From: Phoenix dactylifera
Taxonomy: Eukaryota > Streptophyta > Magnoliopsida > Arecales > Arecaceae
Length of the DNA: 64,000 nucleotides
Reading direction: 5' to 3'
NCBI RefSeq assembly: GCF_009389715.1
Contig: NC_052395.1
Coordinates: 23,609,482-23,673,481, forward strand
Position 1 is the first letter of the stretch, and each line of letters starts with the position of its first letter. Below the pieces are notes generated by a model that saw only the letters and a list, made by a program, of their open reading frames with translations, was not told the DNA's origin and did not search any database. The position numbers were made by a program, and so were the translations under genes. Shown here piece by piece: positions 49,079-60,405 of this stretch.

Positions 49079-52000
49079 GTTTATTTCTCTCCTCGCTTCT
49101 TATTTCTGCCATATATCGAATCCCATACGTTTTAGATCGGAATTATCACTTGTTTATAAATCTTGATCAAGAATCTCGTCTCTATTTATTAATTATTATT
49201 GTGCCTTTTATAGCTATTTTTTTGGTCAATCAGAACGATCGGTAGATGAGAATTGGTGCTGTATATGACTGCTGGGTATGACTGAAAGTAGGGTTCTTGA
49301 TGGGGTTATGACGAGGAAAGTTATGTGGGTGTTGGTGAACCAAATTGGGCTGAAAGACGTGTGTAAATGTTTGATGATCTTTTCTCTTATAACTGTTTAT
49401 TTGCAGCTTGTCTCTTTATGATCTACCATTTTCTGCAAATGACTTCAGGAACTCCATATTTGGTGGATGGCCTTTGTAGATTCAATTCTGCTCATCCAAG
49501 AAAGTGTTAAAAGTAACATTTTTTTTTTCCTTTTTGTATTTTAATGTGCCTAGCGGAACTGACACATGCTTTCTAATTGGAGTTTATTTAGGACTCTGCT
49601 CTTACTATTGGACTTTGGGGAACAACAATAGTGATCTCGTTAATTATTGCCTTACTGGATTTGAAAGTTCATGTGTAGCCCGGGGATTTTTGCGAGTCAG
49701 TTGTGATGGTTTGCTGAACAATAGATCATTTAATGATGAATGTTTACTGGCCTGAAAATGCCGATTCCTTCGTACAGCAGAATTATGCATGGAGAATGCT
49801 AGAGATGGCTTATATATTTGTTAACCCTTGTCTGGCTTCTTTCTTACTGCAGATCATAAGCCTGATCTTGCTTCTTCACATTATGAATGCAAGCTTAAAG
49901 CTAGCATATAGACAGTATTTTTTGAGATTGAAAAGAAGAATTGGGTGGAGGGGAAAAGATGAAGCCACTTTGAAACAGACTAGTGCAAGGGGGAGATAGA
50001 GATGGTTGTGCTAGTGGGGTGTCGCCAGATCTCTCCACTTATTACACTTGTTAATGTTGTAGACTTTGGTAGTATCTAGGGAAGCAAAGGAAATCCACCA
50101 TTAAACTATAAGGAGAAGGGTGACCAGGAGAGGCTTCAGGAAAGTGCTGCCAGAAACAACTTGATAATGCCTTTCTAGTGAAGTATTTATTCTTGGAATG
50201 CATGAATACCAACAGATGTTCAACCTGACCTCAAGTTGATGTGAAAAGGCTTCTAGTTATGTTACTATTGTATGCCATGCACCTGGGTCCGGAACAACAA
50301 GCCTGTCGAGCTTACCAGTATAAGTCTGGAATTTTCATTTTGTAGTAGATAGGTAATTCGTCCTGTTAACTGCTCCATAAAACACTTAGAAGGAAAACAT
50401 TAGTGTGGCTCTCTAAACGAAGTAGGACTATAAACTATTGGAAGCAAGAAAGCAATATATTGATAACTACTTGAGAATGAATTTATGACATATTCAGGAA
50501 CAACATGAAGTCAAACTTAGAAGTCATGTTCAGAAGCTATGTGATCCAATTTTGCTGTAGTTTATGTCAAAACTAGGTTTAGTTGTTTCTTCTTTTTGAA
50601 GTTAAATTGCTAGTCGCATTTGGTCTTAGAGATCTTGGATTTATGTACCTAGGGATAATTTATGCGTTTCTTATTTTCTTCTAGTTTTTATATCAATTTT
50701 AAGGGTTATTTTTCTAGTGGTTTCTTGAGCCCTGATGTAAGTAGGACTATCATCTGAAGATCTTACTTTCAGGTCTAGTTGGGTTAGAAAAGTTTTTGAC
50801 TCATCAAAGTTGCAACTTGGAAAGAGTTCGATGGTTTTCTAAGTGAATTATGAATTTACTATTTTTCTATTATAAGGAAAGTAAATAGCCTTTGTAAATT
50901 GCAGTTTTATATAGATTAGGAGTTCTGTTTTGAATCAAACTGTGTAAGTTAGAGACTTAGGTTTATTTTAAGAAGGTTAGGAGTCTTCGTTGATAAGAAA
51001 CATTATTTAGGGTTGTTTGAGTGCCTATAACTATAGGAATGCAGGGATTGATGAATTATATATGATTTATGGATTTTATTGAATGAAGTGGCTGTTTCGT
51101 GGAGACTTTACCCTTTAGTGCTCTCTTTTCTCTCCATGTTTCTTCTACCTCTTTACTATATTCTCTCTTGTTCTCTGTTCTCCCACTTTTACCCTTGTTC
51201 TCATTGTTTTAGCTGTAACATAAGAAAAAACATTCAGATCTGAATTATGTTTTTGCACATATCAATTTTATTTTGGCATTTTATTAGGTGTGGCTGGATT
51301 ATTAATTCATTACTTGGGATCTAGTGTAGTCATAACATTCAAGGGCCATATGCAGCGACTCTAGGTCTATTTCAATCTTTTACTATATGATTAAGAAGTA
51401 TCTCATTGGGGATTCACAGGGGTTTAGTGATATTTGGGTTTAGTCGTTGTTGCATAGCCCATTGCCTAGGGACCTTTGTGAGAGAGAATTACCTTAATAT
51501 GATGCCTCTTTTGAAAGTATCAAAATCACCTCATTGGAAAGTCATACATGTCTTTTAAATAACTTTCATGTGAATTCAGTTTTATCCTTAGGATTAGCTT
51601 GGTTGATATTTAATTCATGGAGAAAAAAATATTACCAATGCTTTATGCTTCTAGTGTAGAGTTTTCTTTTCTATAACTTAACCATTATGCCCTTTAAAAC
51701 AAAGGGGCATTCATTTAACTTTATTTTAAATCCTTAAGTTAATTTCTCTTTTCCTCCTCCTTCCCTCCCTCCCTCCAATTGATTACAGTAGTAGTGGTTG
51801 TGATGGGAGTAGCCACCATTGCCATTAATGGCTATGGAGACTGTGGCTAGATGCAATGGAAATGGTTGGAGGAGAGACTGAGATAGTGTTTAGTTGCAGA
51901 GTAAATTTTGGAAAGAATATCTTTGGTGCTGCTAGAGGGATAGACATGTTTTGCTAGTGCGAACTCCAAGTCTGGACCATCCTTCGTCTCTATGGACTCT

Positions 52001-52329
52001 ATTCGTTTGGAGAGAAAAATAAAAATAGAGAGATATGTGAGTGACACAGCTTAGTAAGTAAATAGATCAAGCATAAGTTTTTGTATGAATTGATTCATTA
52101 TATAGAGAAAATAACAATTATTACAAGATAGAATATTTCATAGTATCATATGATAAAGTAAGTCAATAATGCATGTATAAATCATCAATATGTTATAAAC
52201 ATGGTTTCAAGTGTATAGCATAAATAAAATCATAAATCATTTACCATTTAACTATATCATTGATCAAATTACTTCTCTGAGACTAAATGCTAAGGTCACT
52301 ATTATACTCGTGATTGAGCTGTAATTGAC
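49079..52329 (+). other. Probable long intron or intergenic DNA
   Basis: T-rich on the plus strand, as expected for an intron of the gene starting at 48660. Several TGCAG acceptor-like sites (for example 49852) were tried, but the phase-2 frame hits a stop at once. No element ends were found. Confidence 0.4.
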
Positions 52330-52500
52330 AAAATACCAACTACTATTATCCGTTGGTAGTAGAGTCATATGACAACTACTATTATCCATTGGTAGGGTCG
52401 TACGCCAACTACTATTACCTGCTGGCACGTCATATGCCTCCGTTGGCAAGGCCGTATGCCGACTACTATTATTCCCTGGCAGGGTCATATGGAACTAGCT
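52330..52500. repeat. Minisatellite, about 35-bp units
   Basis: Four to five imperfect units of the type CAACTACTATTATCCGTTGG followed by TAGGGTCATATGC, with starts near 52338, 52374, 52408 and 52459. One unit is partly degenerate. Confidence 0.8.
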
Positions 52501-55170
52501 CCGAATGCCGATCTACCCTACTTTCAGGGCCATACATAGCGCTATCTGAGAGCATTTTGCCATAGTTCTTAAAATAATTTTTCTTAAGTTATATTTTCTT
52601 AAATCATATTTTTTTGAATAATATATGAATAAAATACTAAATGGCTTTATAGAGTTTATAGTCCATAAATAAGTGTTTAACAATAAAATAATTATAAAAT
52701 TATTTTTTTATAACAAAAATATAAATTTCATAAATATGGAGTTCATAGTTCATAAGCAAGTCATTAATATTAAAATATTCATTGAACCATCATTTTGCAA
52801 TAAGCCATGAGTTTTATAATATCATATGCTTGATCCTTAATTTTAAGAAAATATGATATCATTAACATTTAATATTACTTTTGTATTTTCATATAAATCA
52901 CAAGTATGGAAAATATGTGAAAATTTGAAAACTAGTAAGAAGTGTTAGGGATACTTACAAGTTTGAAAAACTAGTAAGGAGCATAAGATTTACTTACCTC
53001 TTCCGCTTCATGCCATCAAATTTTACTTGGCAAATCTGTTAAACCTATTTAAAATATTAAAAGCGAAATTAATTTTGATTCAATGGCTTGAATGGAATAA
53101 TAAGGAATAGAGATGATTAGCCGGATGATAATGTTCAATGGTTCTAGGTGGGTTAGGCCTAGGTGACCCAAACAATGAATCATAGGGCATGAACTCGATC
53201 AGGGTCAATGTCGTTCAACAGGGTTCATCATTAGTGAATTTTAGGAACACTTTACAAAGCTAAAGCGGTTAGTTCGGTAGGCGGCCCGGGCACTAGCGCA
53301 GCTCAGAGCCTTTTTGGAGGGGTCATCTCGGATCCACAGAAAAGATGGATGGAACCCTATACCAGGGTCCATAGATTTGTTTAGAGAGAAACAAGGAAAT
53401 GAGAGAGAAAGAAGAGAGAGAAAGCAAGAGAGAAAGAGGTGGATGGGTTCTCTCTTTCCTATTCTTCTTTTCTTTGGCAGAATAGAGGAAGAAGGGAGGG
53501 GGACTCCAGCTAGTGTTGTGGTGGTCTGGCGAGGTGGCAGCCGAAGGCGGTGGCGGGCAGTGGAGAGCGGCCGGTGGCGGCAGTCGGCCGGCTAGATTCA
53601 GCCCAAAACAGGGCTGAAGGGCTCCTTGGCTCGGTTGTCCTTGGATCTCCGCCCGCTCACTGGTGGTTGGGGGTCCGACTTCGGCCAGGGGCCAATGCAG
53701 GGAAGAGGTTAAGGCCCTCAGCGATGAACACTGGCAGCGGTGATGGTTGGAAAGAAGGAAAAAGAGGCAAAACATGGCAAAATAGGGGATTCTTATTTCG
53801 ATCGATTTTTGGCCGATTTTGCGGCCGACGACCGTGATTTTGGGTCATGAGAAAAAGAACAAGAAAAGAAAAGAAAGATCAGAGTGTTACCTCAGCTCCG
53901 GAGGTGTCGGCGACCCCGTTTTTTGGTGAGCATAGTGACGGGCAACTATGAACTCAACAGGAAAAAAAGGAGAGGGAAGGAGGAGGTATTGCTTGAGGTG
54001 GAGGGCTATGGAGGTGGGGGCTCTCTCTTATGAAGGAGCCCTAGGGTCCTCACGACCCGAGACTCCAATTTTTGATCGATATTGTCGGAGAGGAGGAAGA
54101 CTCTTGGTAGTCTACAGAACCATCCCGAACCATCCGGTTCGGGGCGTTGCGATCTGTACCGGCGGTAGATCGGGGACTGTTCCGGGAAGAAAACTGAGAT
54201 GCGTTGCTGGAGAGAGAGAAGGAGAAGGAAAGAGAAGAAAAAAGAGAGCAAATGGGGGAGGGGGAGGGAGAGGGAGAGGGAGGGAGGGTGGCGGAGGCTG
54301 GTGTTTTTTTTTTTTTTTAATTTCGCGATATTTAAGTGAAGTCGGCAAATCGTTTGCCGACTTTACTTAAGAAATGCAAAATTTTTTAGTGGGCGGAACC
54401 CTGTTTCGAACGAAATAGGGATCCGGCTACGGCCTCCGCATTCCTTGTTTGCCGGCCTTCGTCTCTCTCCCTCCCTCTCCCTTCTCTCTTTTTCTCTCTC
54501 CTGTTCTCCTCTCCTCCATCTCCTCTGCTGTGTTGGCTTGGCACGACATGATGTGGGCTCATACCGACTCGTGCCACCAGACAACCTGTATGGTATGCGG
54601 TACCGGCACAGTAGACCGTGCCTGGTATGCTGGACGAATGTGTGATTCGCCCCCCTTTTAGGCCGAGCTTGGGCCGGTCAAATGGACCGGGTCCAAGCTT
54701 TCACAACAAGAATCAAAGTCAAAACCTCTGATTGCTAAGTTGAGGGGTGTGACCATGATGGCAACCCAGTTCACTAGCATTTTATACTTATTCTAATGGT
54801 AGGGCAAAGCTTTGGTCTACCACAGGAATGTTGCTTGCAGCTTCTTGTAATTAAAGGTGCAGATGCCTTGCAATGAAATTCTTTTAATAATTAGCATATC
54901 TGCGCCTCCTCTTCCTATGCCCCCTTCTTTACTTTGTTTTTTTTTTAATTTAATTTTCTCAATTTTATTATCATCTTTTTTACTTTTTTGGTTCTTTATT
55001 TTGTTGCCAATGAAATACTCTGGTTTATTCCTAAAATCCCTCTGGGATCTATATGACATAGCAGGGGACAAATGATTGTGGAAATAGATTGCAGAATGCA
55101 GAGTCAGCAGCAAAGGTTCTAAAAACTTGCCGCCTAATTGTCCGTTAGGGTGGATGGGCCTTTGGGATTG
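52501..55170. other. Intergenic or intronic DNA with purine/pyrimidine-rich blocks
   Basis: Holds GA-rich stretches (53390-53450, 54210-54290), a CT-rich block (54460-54530) and AT-rich DNA around 52570-53000. Open frames such as 53314-53595 and 53948-54370 are composed of these biased tracts and show no domain. The GC-rich part (53280-54640) may be a decayed LTR, but no ends were found. Confidence 0.4.
54326..54386. repeat. Imperfect hairpin, about 31-bp arms
   Basis: The arms AATTTCGCGATATTTAAGTG... and ...TACTTAAGAAATGCAAAATT meet around GTCGGCAAATCGTTTGCCGAC (loop TCG). The inner 11 bp pair perfectly. It follows a 17-base T run. Confidence 0.75.
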
Positions 55171-55375
55171 ATTGCATACATTTGACCCTCCTCGAACCTG
55201 GCAATGGCTGGAGTCTTGTGCACAAGGCTATCTTTTACAAGGGTGGGCCTTAGTGCAACTGTAAGGTTGCTCTATTGTAATTTGGAGATCATGGGTTCGA
55301 AACATGAAAATAGGATCTTTGCACGTGGGGATAAGGTTTCCATTTGATCCTCCCTAGACTTGGCAATGGCGGCCC
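55171..55375 (+). mobile_element. Au-type SINE: one 3' fragment plus one copy with boxes A and B
   Basis: 55242-55375 reads GTGGGCCTTAGTGCAACTG, then GTAAGGTTGCTC, a box B GGTTCGAAAC (55294-55303), CTTTGCACG, and a tail with GACTTGGCAATGGCGG. This matches the plant Au SINE as I remember it. Just upstream, 55171-55236 (CATACATTTGACCCTCC to GTCTTGTGCAC) matches the 3' part of the same family. The two are therefore in tandem, the first truncated. Confidence 0.7.
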
Positions 55376-55524
55376 CTTTAGGCCTTTAGAATTGGCTTGC
55401 TTTATCATAGGGTTATTTATTGCATTCATGGTTCACCATACTAGGGTATGTCGTCCTAGATTGAGCATTGCCATACCATACTGGTATCAAAACGATACTA
55501 GGTATGACTAGTGTATCAAGCAAG

Positions 55525-55990
55525 GAATGCTGAACCGGCCTGTATGGCAGGTTCAGCCTGTACCGACCTGTACGGCTAGTTCAGCCTGTACCGAACCGGT
55601 CCGGTCTTTGACCGGATTAGTTCGGCCATAGAAAATGGTTCCGGCCTCGAATCTGCAGGTACAAAGCCAAAGCGGACATAACCGGACTAGTTTCATTCAA
55701 TTCGGCCAGAACTCGGTGCGAATCGGACTCGCACAGAGTCCGGTTCGCGCCGTGGCATTAAATGCCACAGCCTGGCTGTGGCATTTAATGTCATGGCGCG
55801 CTGCACGCACGCTGTCTGCGCACGCTGTCCACGCACGCCTTTTTGGCCAGTTTGGCGACCGGTATCAGTTCGGCGACCGGTACCGGTTCGGCGATCCTTG
55901 GTATCAAGTGTCGGTGAGCTAAACTGACCCTTCTCGACACTATACCAACACAACACCGATACGGATACCGAAACCTGTATTGCAAACCTT
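55525..55990. repeat. GC-rich dispersed repeat (GTACCG/TTCGG family), copy 1
   Basis: Rich in GTACCG, GGTTCGG and CCGGTC motifs in AT-rich surroundings. Shares ordered blocks with 60222-60405: GCTGAACCG, CCGGTCTT, AAATGGTTCCGGC, GTTCGGCGA and CTTGGTA. Contains a near-perfect hairpin (55754-55793). No coding motif. Confidence 0.65.
55754..55793. repeat. 19-bp hairpin inside the GC-rich repeat
   Basis: GTGGCATTAAATGCCACAG and CTGTGGCATTTAATGTCAT are near-perfect reverse complements with a 2-base spacer. The left arm is itself partly palindromic. Confidence 0.85.
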
Positions 55991-57169
55991 GGTCTCATTT
56001 TTTATTCTGTCATTTGTTGAGTAGGTTTTCCCTTCAGAGTGGTTTATGATGTTTGTATGCAATTTTTAATTGTAGGTCTTTTTGGGTAGGTGCAGGGAGG
56101 ATGGGTCATTAAAACTTTGTTGTTGGTGCTGAGCAATGTTGCCTGCCCAGTTTATCCTTCAAATGTGTTGTGCCAATGGCACATGCTAATTCTACCCTAT
56201 CTTTTCCTGTATTATTGTTTCACCTACTTTTGTTTCCTTCGTAGTAACAACATTTTCTAAATTATTGAGCAATGCTTGAATTATGAATTATCTTTTTCTT
56301 TTGCCCATTGGCCTGATGATTCTCTAAAGATGAATTTGCACAAAAAATGCCCTGAGTCTTTGGTTTTTCAACTCATGGCTGCTTTTTCATTTCTTTTTGC
56401 AGGAAAGAATTACAAGACGAATAGAGGAACTGTTTATCCTGTCTAAATGGTTTATTTTGGAGTATACTAGTTCATTATGCCCATGTTTGTAAATGAATGA
56501 ACATGTTGAGCTCATAGATACAGACATATTTGAAGCTGATACACATAATACAGATGATGCACATTTTGGCAATGAGGTTAGGGCACAATGGTCGTATAAG
56601 TCACAAATGGACTTTATATGAAAAATGTAATAGTGACTCACTGTTGCAAAGATGAAAAAAGGGAAATTTCTTGCAAAATTTCCTTCTATAAATTATTTTC
56701 TAAATGCTGGCAGGCGATGATGGCTCGATGCCTCATCTCTCCTTTACACATCTTTCCTAATCATTGGCAGGAAGTCTGGATGATCTGCACCAAGGCTTCA
56801 CCTGGGCTAACTCTGCCCTTATAGGAGGCAGTCTTGTCTGGGTTGATGTTATTTTAGTATCTTTTTTTCTTATTTTGTATAGTCTTTCATGGCTACCTCT
56901 GCAAGATGTGCCTGAAGTTTCACATCATTCATCACCTGTGTAGAGCTCTCTCTGTGTGTGCGTGTGTTGGAGAGAGGGCGATAGAGAGCGTGCCGCGCGG
57001 GCGGGGGGAGGGGGCAGGGGGGCGGGTGGTTAGTTTTGGTTATTCTTCGTTCCTGTAAAGGGCCTGGTCCATTCATGCTGTTCTTTAAGAACCCATATGA
57101 TATAGTGGTTGAATAAAGGATTGGGGAAACATATTGCATAATGAGCTGATGGATTTTTTAGAATTCTAA

Positions 57170-57399
57170 GGGCCTATTGGATATTCCTACAGGATTGGGC
57201 TGAAAATTCTATAGGTATCGGGCTTGTTGACCCATCTAGCTCGCATCGTCTAAGGGCTGCCCAAATCTGAACCTTTGGGCTGCAGGAAGAAAAAAAGGAC
57301 CTTTCCTTGGGTTGGCTGATTCATGCTTAAATGGTTGGCCTAATCCACGAATCTTGTAGGATATTTAGCCCAATCTTATAAGAATATCCAAACAGGCCC
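57170..57399. mobile_element. Tourist-like MITE (PIF/Harbinger), 230 bp
   Basis: The left end GGGCCTATTGGATATTCCTA and right end ...GAATATCCAAACAGGCCC are inverted repeats extending about 30 bp through AGCCCAAT. TAA lies on both sides (57167-57169 and 57400-57402), the expected 3-bp target of Tourist elements. No coding capacity. Confidence 0.85.
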
Positions 57400-58501
57400 T
57401 AATACTTATCTAGCTTATTAAAGTGGTAGATGTTTGGGGATTGATGGTAAGTTGTCTCCTTATTTCTAGTCATATCATATGTTTTCTTTTATAGTTGGTT
57501 ATGAAACATTTTATTTTCTTCAAAATTTTTTGACTTTTACGAAGTTCATGGTTGCAGCTCATTTTGAAGAGGTGCAGGGAGGCTTCACTGGGTCCAGTGG
57601 ATGAGTATATATATGGAAATTTGTGGTGTTAGTGTAGGAATTGTTGCCTGTGCCTTTTACACTCCCTGGCTGGTGAGGCCAACAATACACTTTCATGCCA
57701 TCATTCCTTTTCTTCTGCTGTCAGTCAACGTATCCCTATTTCCTTCTTAGTATTAGAATTGTCTTAATATTTTTTACTTGTATGATTCTTTCATTTGCCT
57801 AGTGATTCTATAAATAATTTTTTTTAAACTCAGTGATGGGTACCTGTATGAAGAAATTTGTGGTTTGGGTGCTGAGGAGTGTTTCCTGCTCCTTTCTACC
57901 CTCCCAATTTGGTGATGCCTGCACTTTCTTTTCTCTGCTATCATTTTATCTACTTTTATTCGTACTCACAAGTTTAGCATTTATGAACAAGATATTTGGA
58001 ACAGGGAAAAAATCTGGTAATTTTGTCAAAAAGTTTAGAAATAGTTCAAACAACCAAAAATCAGGAACAAAATAACAAAACTAAAAAAAAAATGTAAGGT
58101 TGTTGTCTTTGGGTTTGTTCATTTTGTCAATAAATTAGTGATACCAGATGGAGGTTTTATTTGAAGATAGAATTTATAATGAAAGGCAGCTTTCTTTGGT
58201 TCGGTGATCATCATCTTCTCTCCTCTGGATGTCTTTTCTAACGATAGGCACAGCAACTCCAGATGGTCTGTTGTTCTTCAGGCAACTGCATTGCAACTAT
58301 TGTTAGATGGGAAATGCTATACAGCCCCAATTTGGTCTACAATCTGAGGGGCACCCATATGTTCCCCAGATCTTTGACCAGGTGATGAGGCATGTCTTTT
58401 GCCTTTGTTGATGGCACCAATGCCCTCTTGTGGGAGAAGGATTCTACAACGCCTAACCTTATCTCCAAAACTTTTCTGTTCTTTTTCTGTTTTAATGTTC
58501 C

Positions 58502-58643
58502 TGTGAGGACCTGCTCGGGCATGCGTCTAGTCTTACAATGGGTATGCATTGAGAGGTCTTAGCTACTTAAGCAGGGCCACCCAAGGACACTGGTTGACAA
58601 CCTTCTGTCTAGCCTAGTTTTAGTGAGGTCTTGGGTCATCACA
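58502..58643 (+). mobile_element. Very short LTR (142 bp) followed by a primer binding site
   Basis: Begins TGTGAGGACCTGCTCGGGC and ends GGTCTTGGGTCATCACA (TG...CA). Two bases later, TGGTATTAGAGCC (58646-58658) matches the initiator tRNA-Met PBS with one mismatch. Such a short LTR fits a TRIM-like miniature element. No second LTR copy was found downstream, so the element is incomplete. Confidence 0.6.
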
Positions 58644-59345
58644 AATGGTATTAGAGCCAACCCGATATTGTGATATTTGTGATTTTGAGGTCTTAAGCAA
58701 GGCCAATGACTCCAGTTGCCAATGCAAGATATATCTAAAGATCATTTGTTCTTTAGGGGGTGGGGGGGTGGGGGGGCGCGGTGGAGAGGGCATATCTATT
58801 TTTTCTCATTCTAGTGGCAGAGCAAGCTTGGATGGTCTACATCTCCATAGGCAACTGCTTGCAGCCGCCTGCTGGTTAAGGCACAAAAGAACTTGCAATG
58901 CCTTATGTTAAATAGGCATATCTGAGCTTCCTTTTCCCTTGTTTACTTTGTTAAATCTCTGCTTTAACTATTGTTTTTCAGTTTTTAATTTGCCGCTGTT
59001 TTACTCTGTTTCCAGTAAAAGATTTGAAGTCCCTCAAGAACTAAAATTATATGGTGATGAATGAAGGCATAGGGAAATATGTATTGCATTATGAGAAGCG
59101 AGGGATCTGGAATCCCTACTATCAGCTCAACCAAGCTGAGAGTCTATATCAACAAAACGCTCGTGAAGCTATAGTGTCCATTTAAACCATACCTTAGCAT
59201 CAATTGAAGGATGAGTCCCTGGATGCTCCCTTGATTAGGCATTTCTGTGAACCCATCCAAAATTAAAGGCATAAGAACTTGAACGATAACATCAAAAGGT
59301 ATTTCCCACCCTTAGATTCAATTAGGGGACCTAGGCTTTTAAAAC

Positions 59346-59817
59346 TAGGGCTGGCAGACGAGCCAGCTGTTGGCAAGATAGCTCAAGTTTGGCTTGAAAT
59401 TTTGCTAAGCTTTCACTCGCTCGATTGAGAAATGAGCCGAGCTGAGGTAAGCTTAGCTCGCTCAAGCTCGGCTCGTATGAGCTTGAAATGCTAATGTAGA
59501 AATGATTATATATATATATATTATGTTATTTTATTATCATTATATACAAGTAGTTATTTTAGTAATTATAAATTAATATAGATTATCTAGAATAGAATTT
59601 TTCTGACTATAAGATTAAAATATAATTGAAATTATTATTCCAAGCTATACACACACACACATATACATACACTTATATATTGGAAGTTTCAAATAATCTT
59701 AAGCTCTCACTAGATCCTTTAACCAAGGTGTTCTTAAAGAGCTCGAGCGTGGTTCAATTATAACGTGGGGTAGAGCTAGGCTTGGCTTTGCTCATGTTCG
59801 GTTCATTTCCGCCCCTA
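59346..59817. mobile_element. Possible hAT-type MITE
   Basis: TAGGGCTGGCAGACGAGCC at the left and, inverted, TAGGGGCGGAAATGAACCG at the right. The interior has GAGCTCGGCTCG-type repeats common in plant hAT MITEs. The flanking 8-mers (TTTAAAAC and CTTCTGAC) match poorly, so the insertion is old or the ends are misplaced. Confidence 0.45.
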
Positions 59818-60221
59818 CTTCTGACATGGATACGTAGAGGATGCTTTTTTGCTTTCCCTTTGCTTCACTTAGCTTTGTTGGTATGAATAGATGAGTGTCT
59901 TGCGAAAAAATATATGCATGAGCTGTGGTTCTCCAATCCATTCCCTGCCAAATAGGGATTTTGCAAAAATATAGTGCTAGGTTCCTTTTGTACTATTACC
60001 ATCTATAGCTGCTAGGTTCAAGAAAATCATATACTCATTTATCCTATTCTGGCTAGTAGAGATTTGGAAATTCTTTTGATTGTTATTAGGAAATGTGGAA
60101 ACCACATCAGTCCTGTGATACTTTTCTTTTAGAGTTTATTTTCCGATGCCTTGTTCAAGAATTTTAAGCTACCATGCAGGCAATGGTTGCAAATTCATGT
60201 GGATGAGTACCCATCAATCAC

Positions 60222-60405
60222 TGCTGAACCGAGCCGACCCGGTCTTCGACGGGATCAGTTCTCCAATGAAAAATGGTTCCGGCTCCTTAGGGGCCGAAAA
60301 TTGATGAAATTGGACTGTCCTGTTCGAACTGGTACCGAACCGTACCGGTTGCCGACTGGTACGGGTCTCGACAACGGTTCGGCGAACCTTGGTACCGATA
60401 TAATA
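60222..60405. repeat. GC-rich dispersed repeat, copy 2
   Basis: Shorter relative of 55525-55990. It starts GCTGAACCGAGCC, passes ATGAAAAATGGTTCCGGCTC and ends near GGTTCGGCGAACCTTGGTAC. Confidence 0.65.

Larger units (their letters stand above)
54790..59110. repeat. Diverged, roughly 2-kb spaced duplicated modules
   Basis: Blocks recur in order. TTGCTTGCAGC...CTTGCAATG...GCATATCTG appears at about 54830-54910 and 58848-58925. A GGGAAACATATTGCATAATGAG-like block appears near 55075, 57122 and 59072. A GAGGTGCAGGGAGG/TGTTGCCTG...CCC block appears near 56089 and 57571. Spacing between related blocks is often close to 2 kb. Identity is low, so this is an old tandem duplication, or repeated insertion of the same element. 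Confidence 0.45.

Noticed and set aside
53314..54370. Several frames of 90-150 codons
   Set aside because: Driven by GA-rich and CT-rich tracts, simultaneous on both strands, and no domain recognised.
56399..56460. Candidate second exon after TTTTTGCAG for the gene starting at 48660
   Set aside because: Joining in the required phase meets a stop after a few codons.
58646..58658. tRNA-like signal TGGTATTAGAGCC
   Set aside because: It is a primer binding site next to an LTR, not part of a tRNA gene; no cloverleaf could be formed around it.
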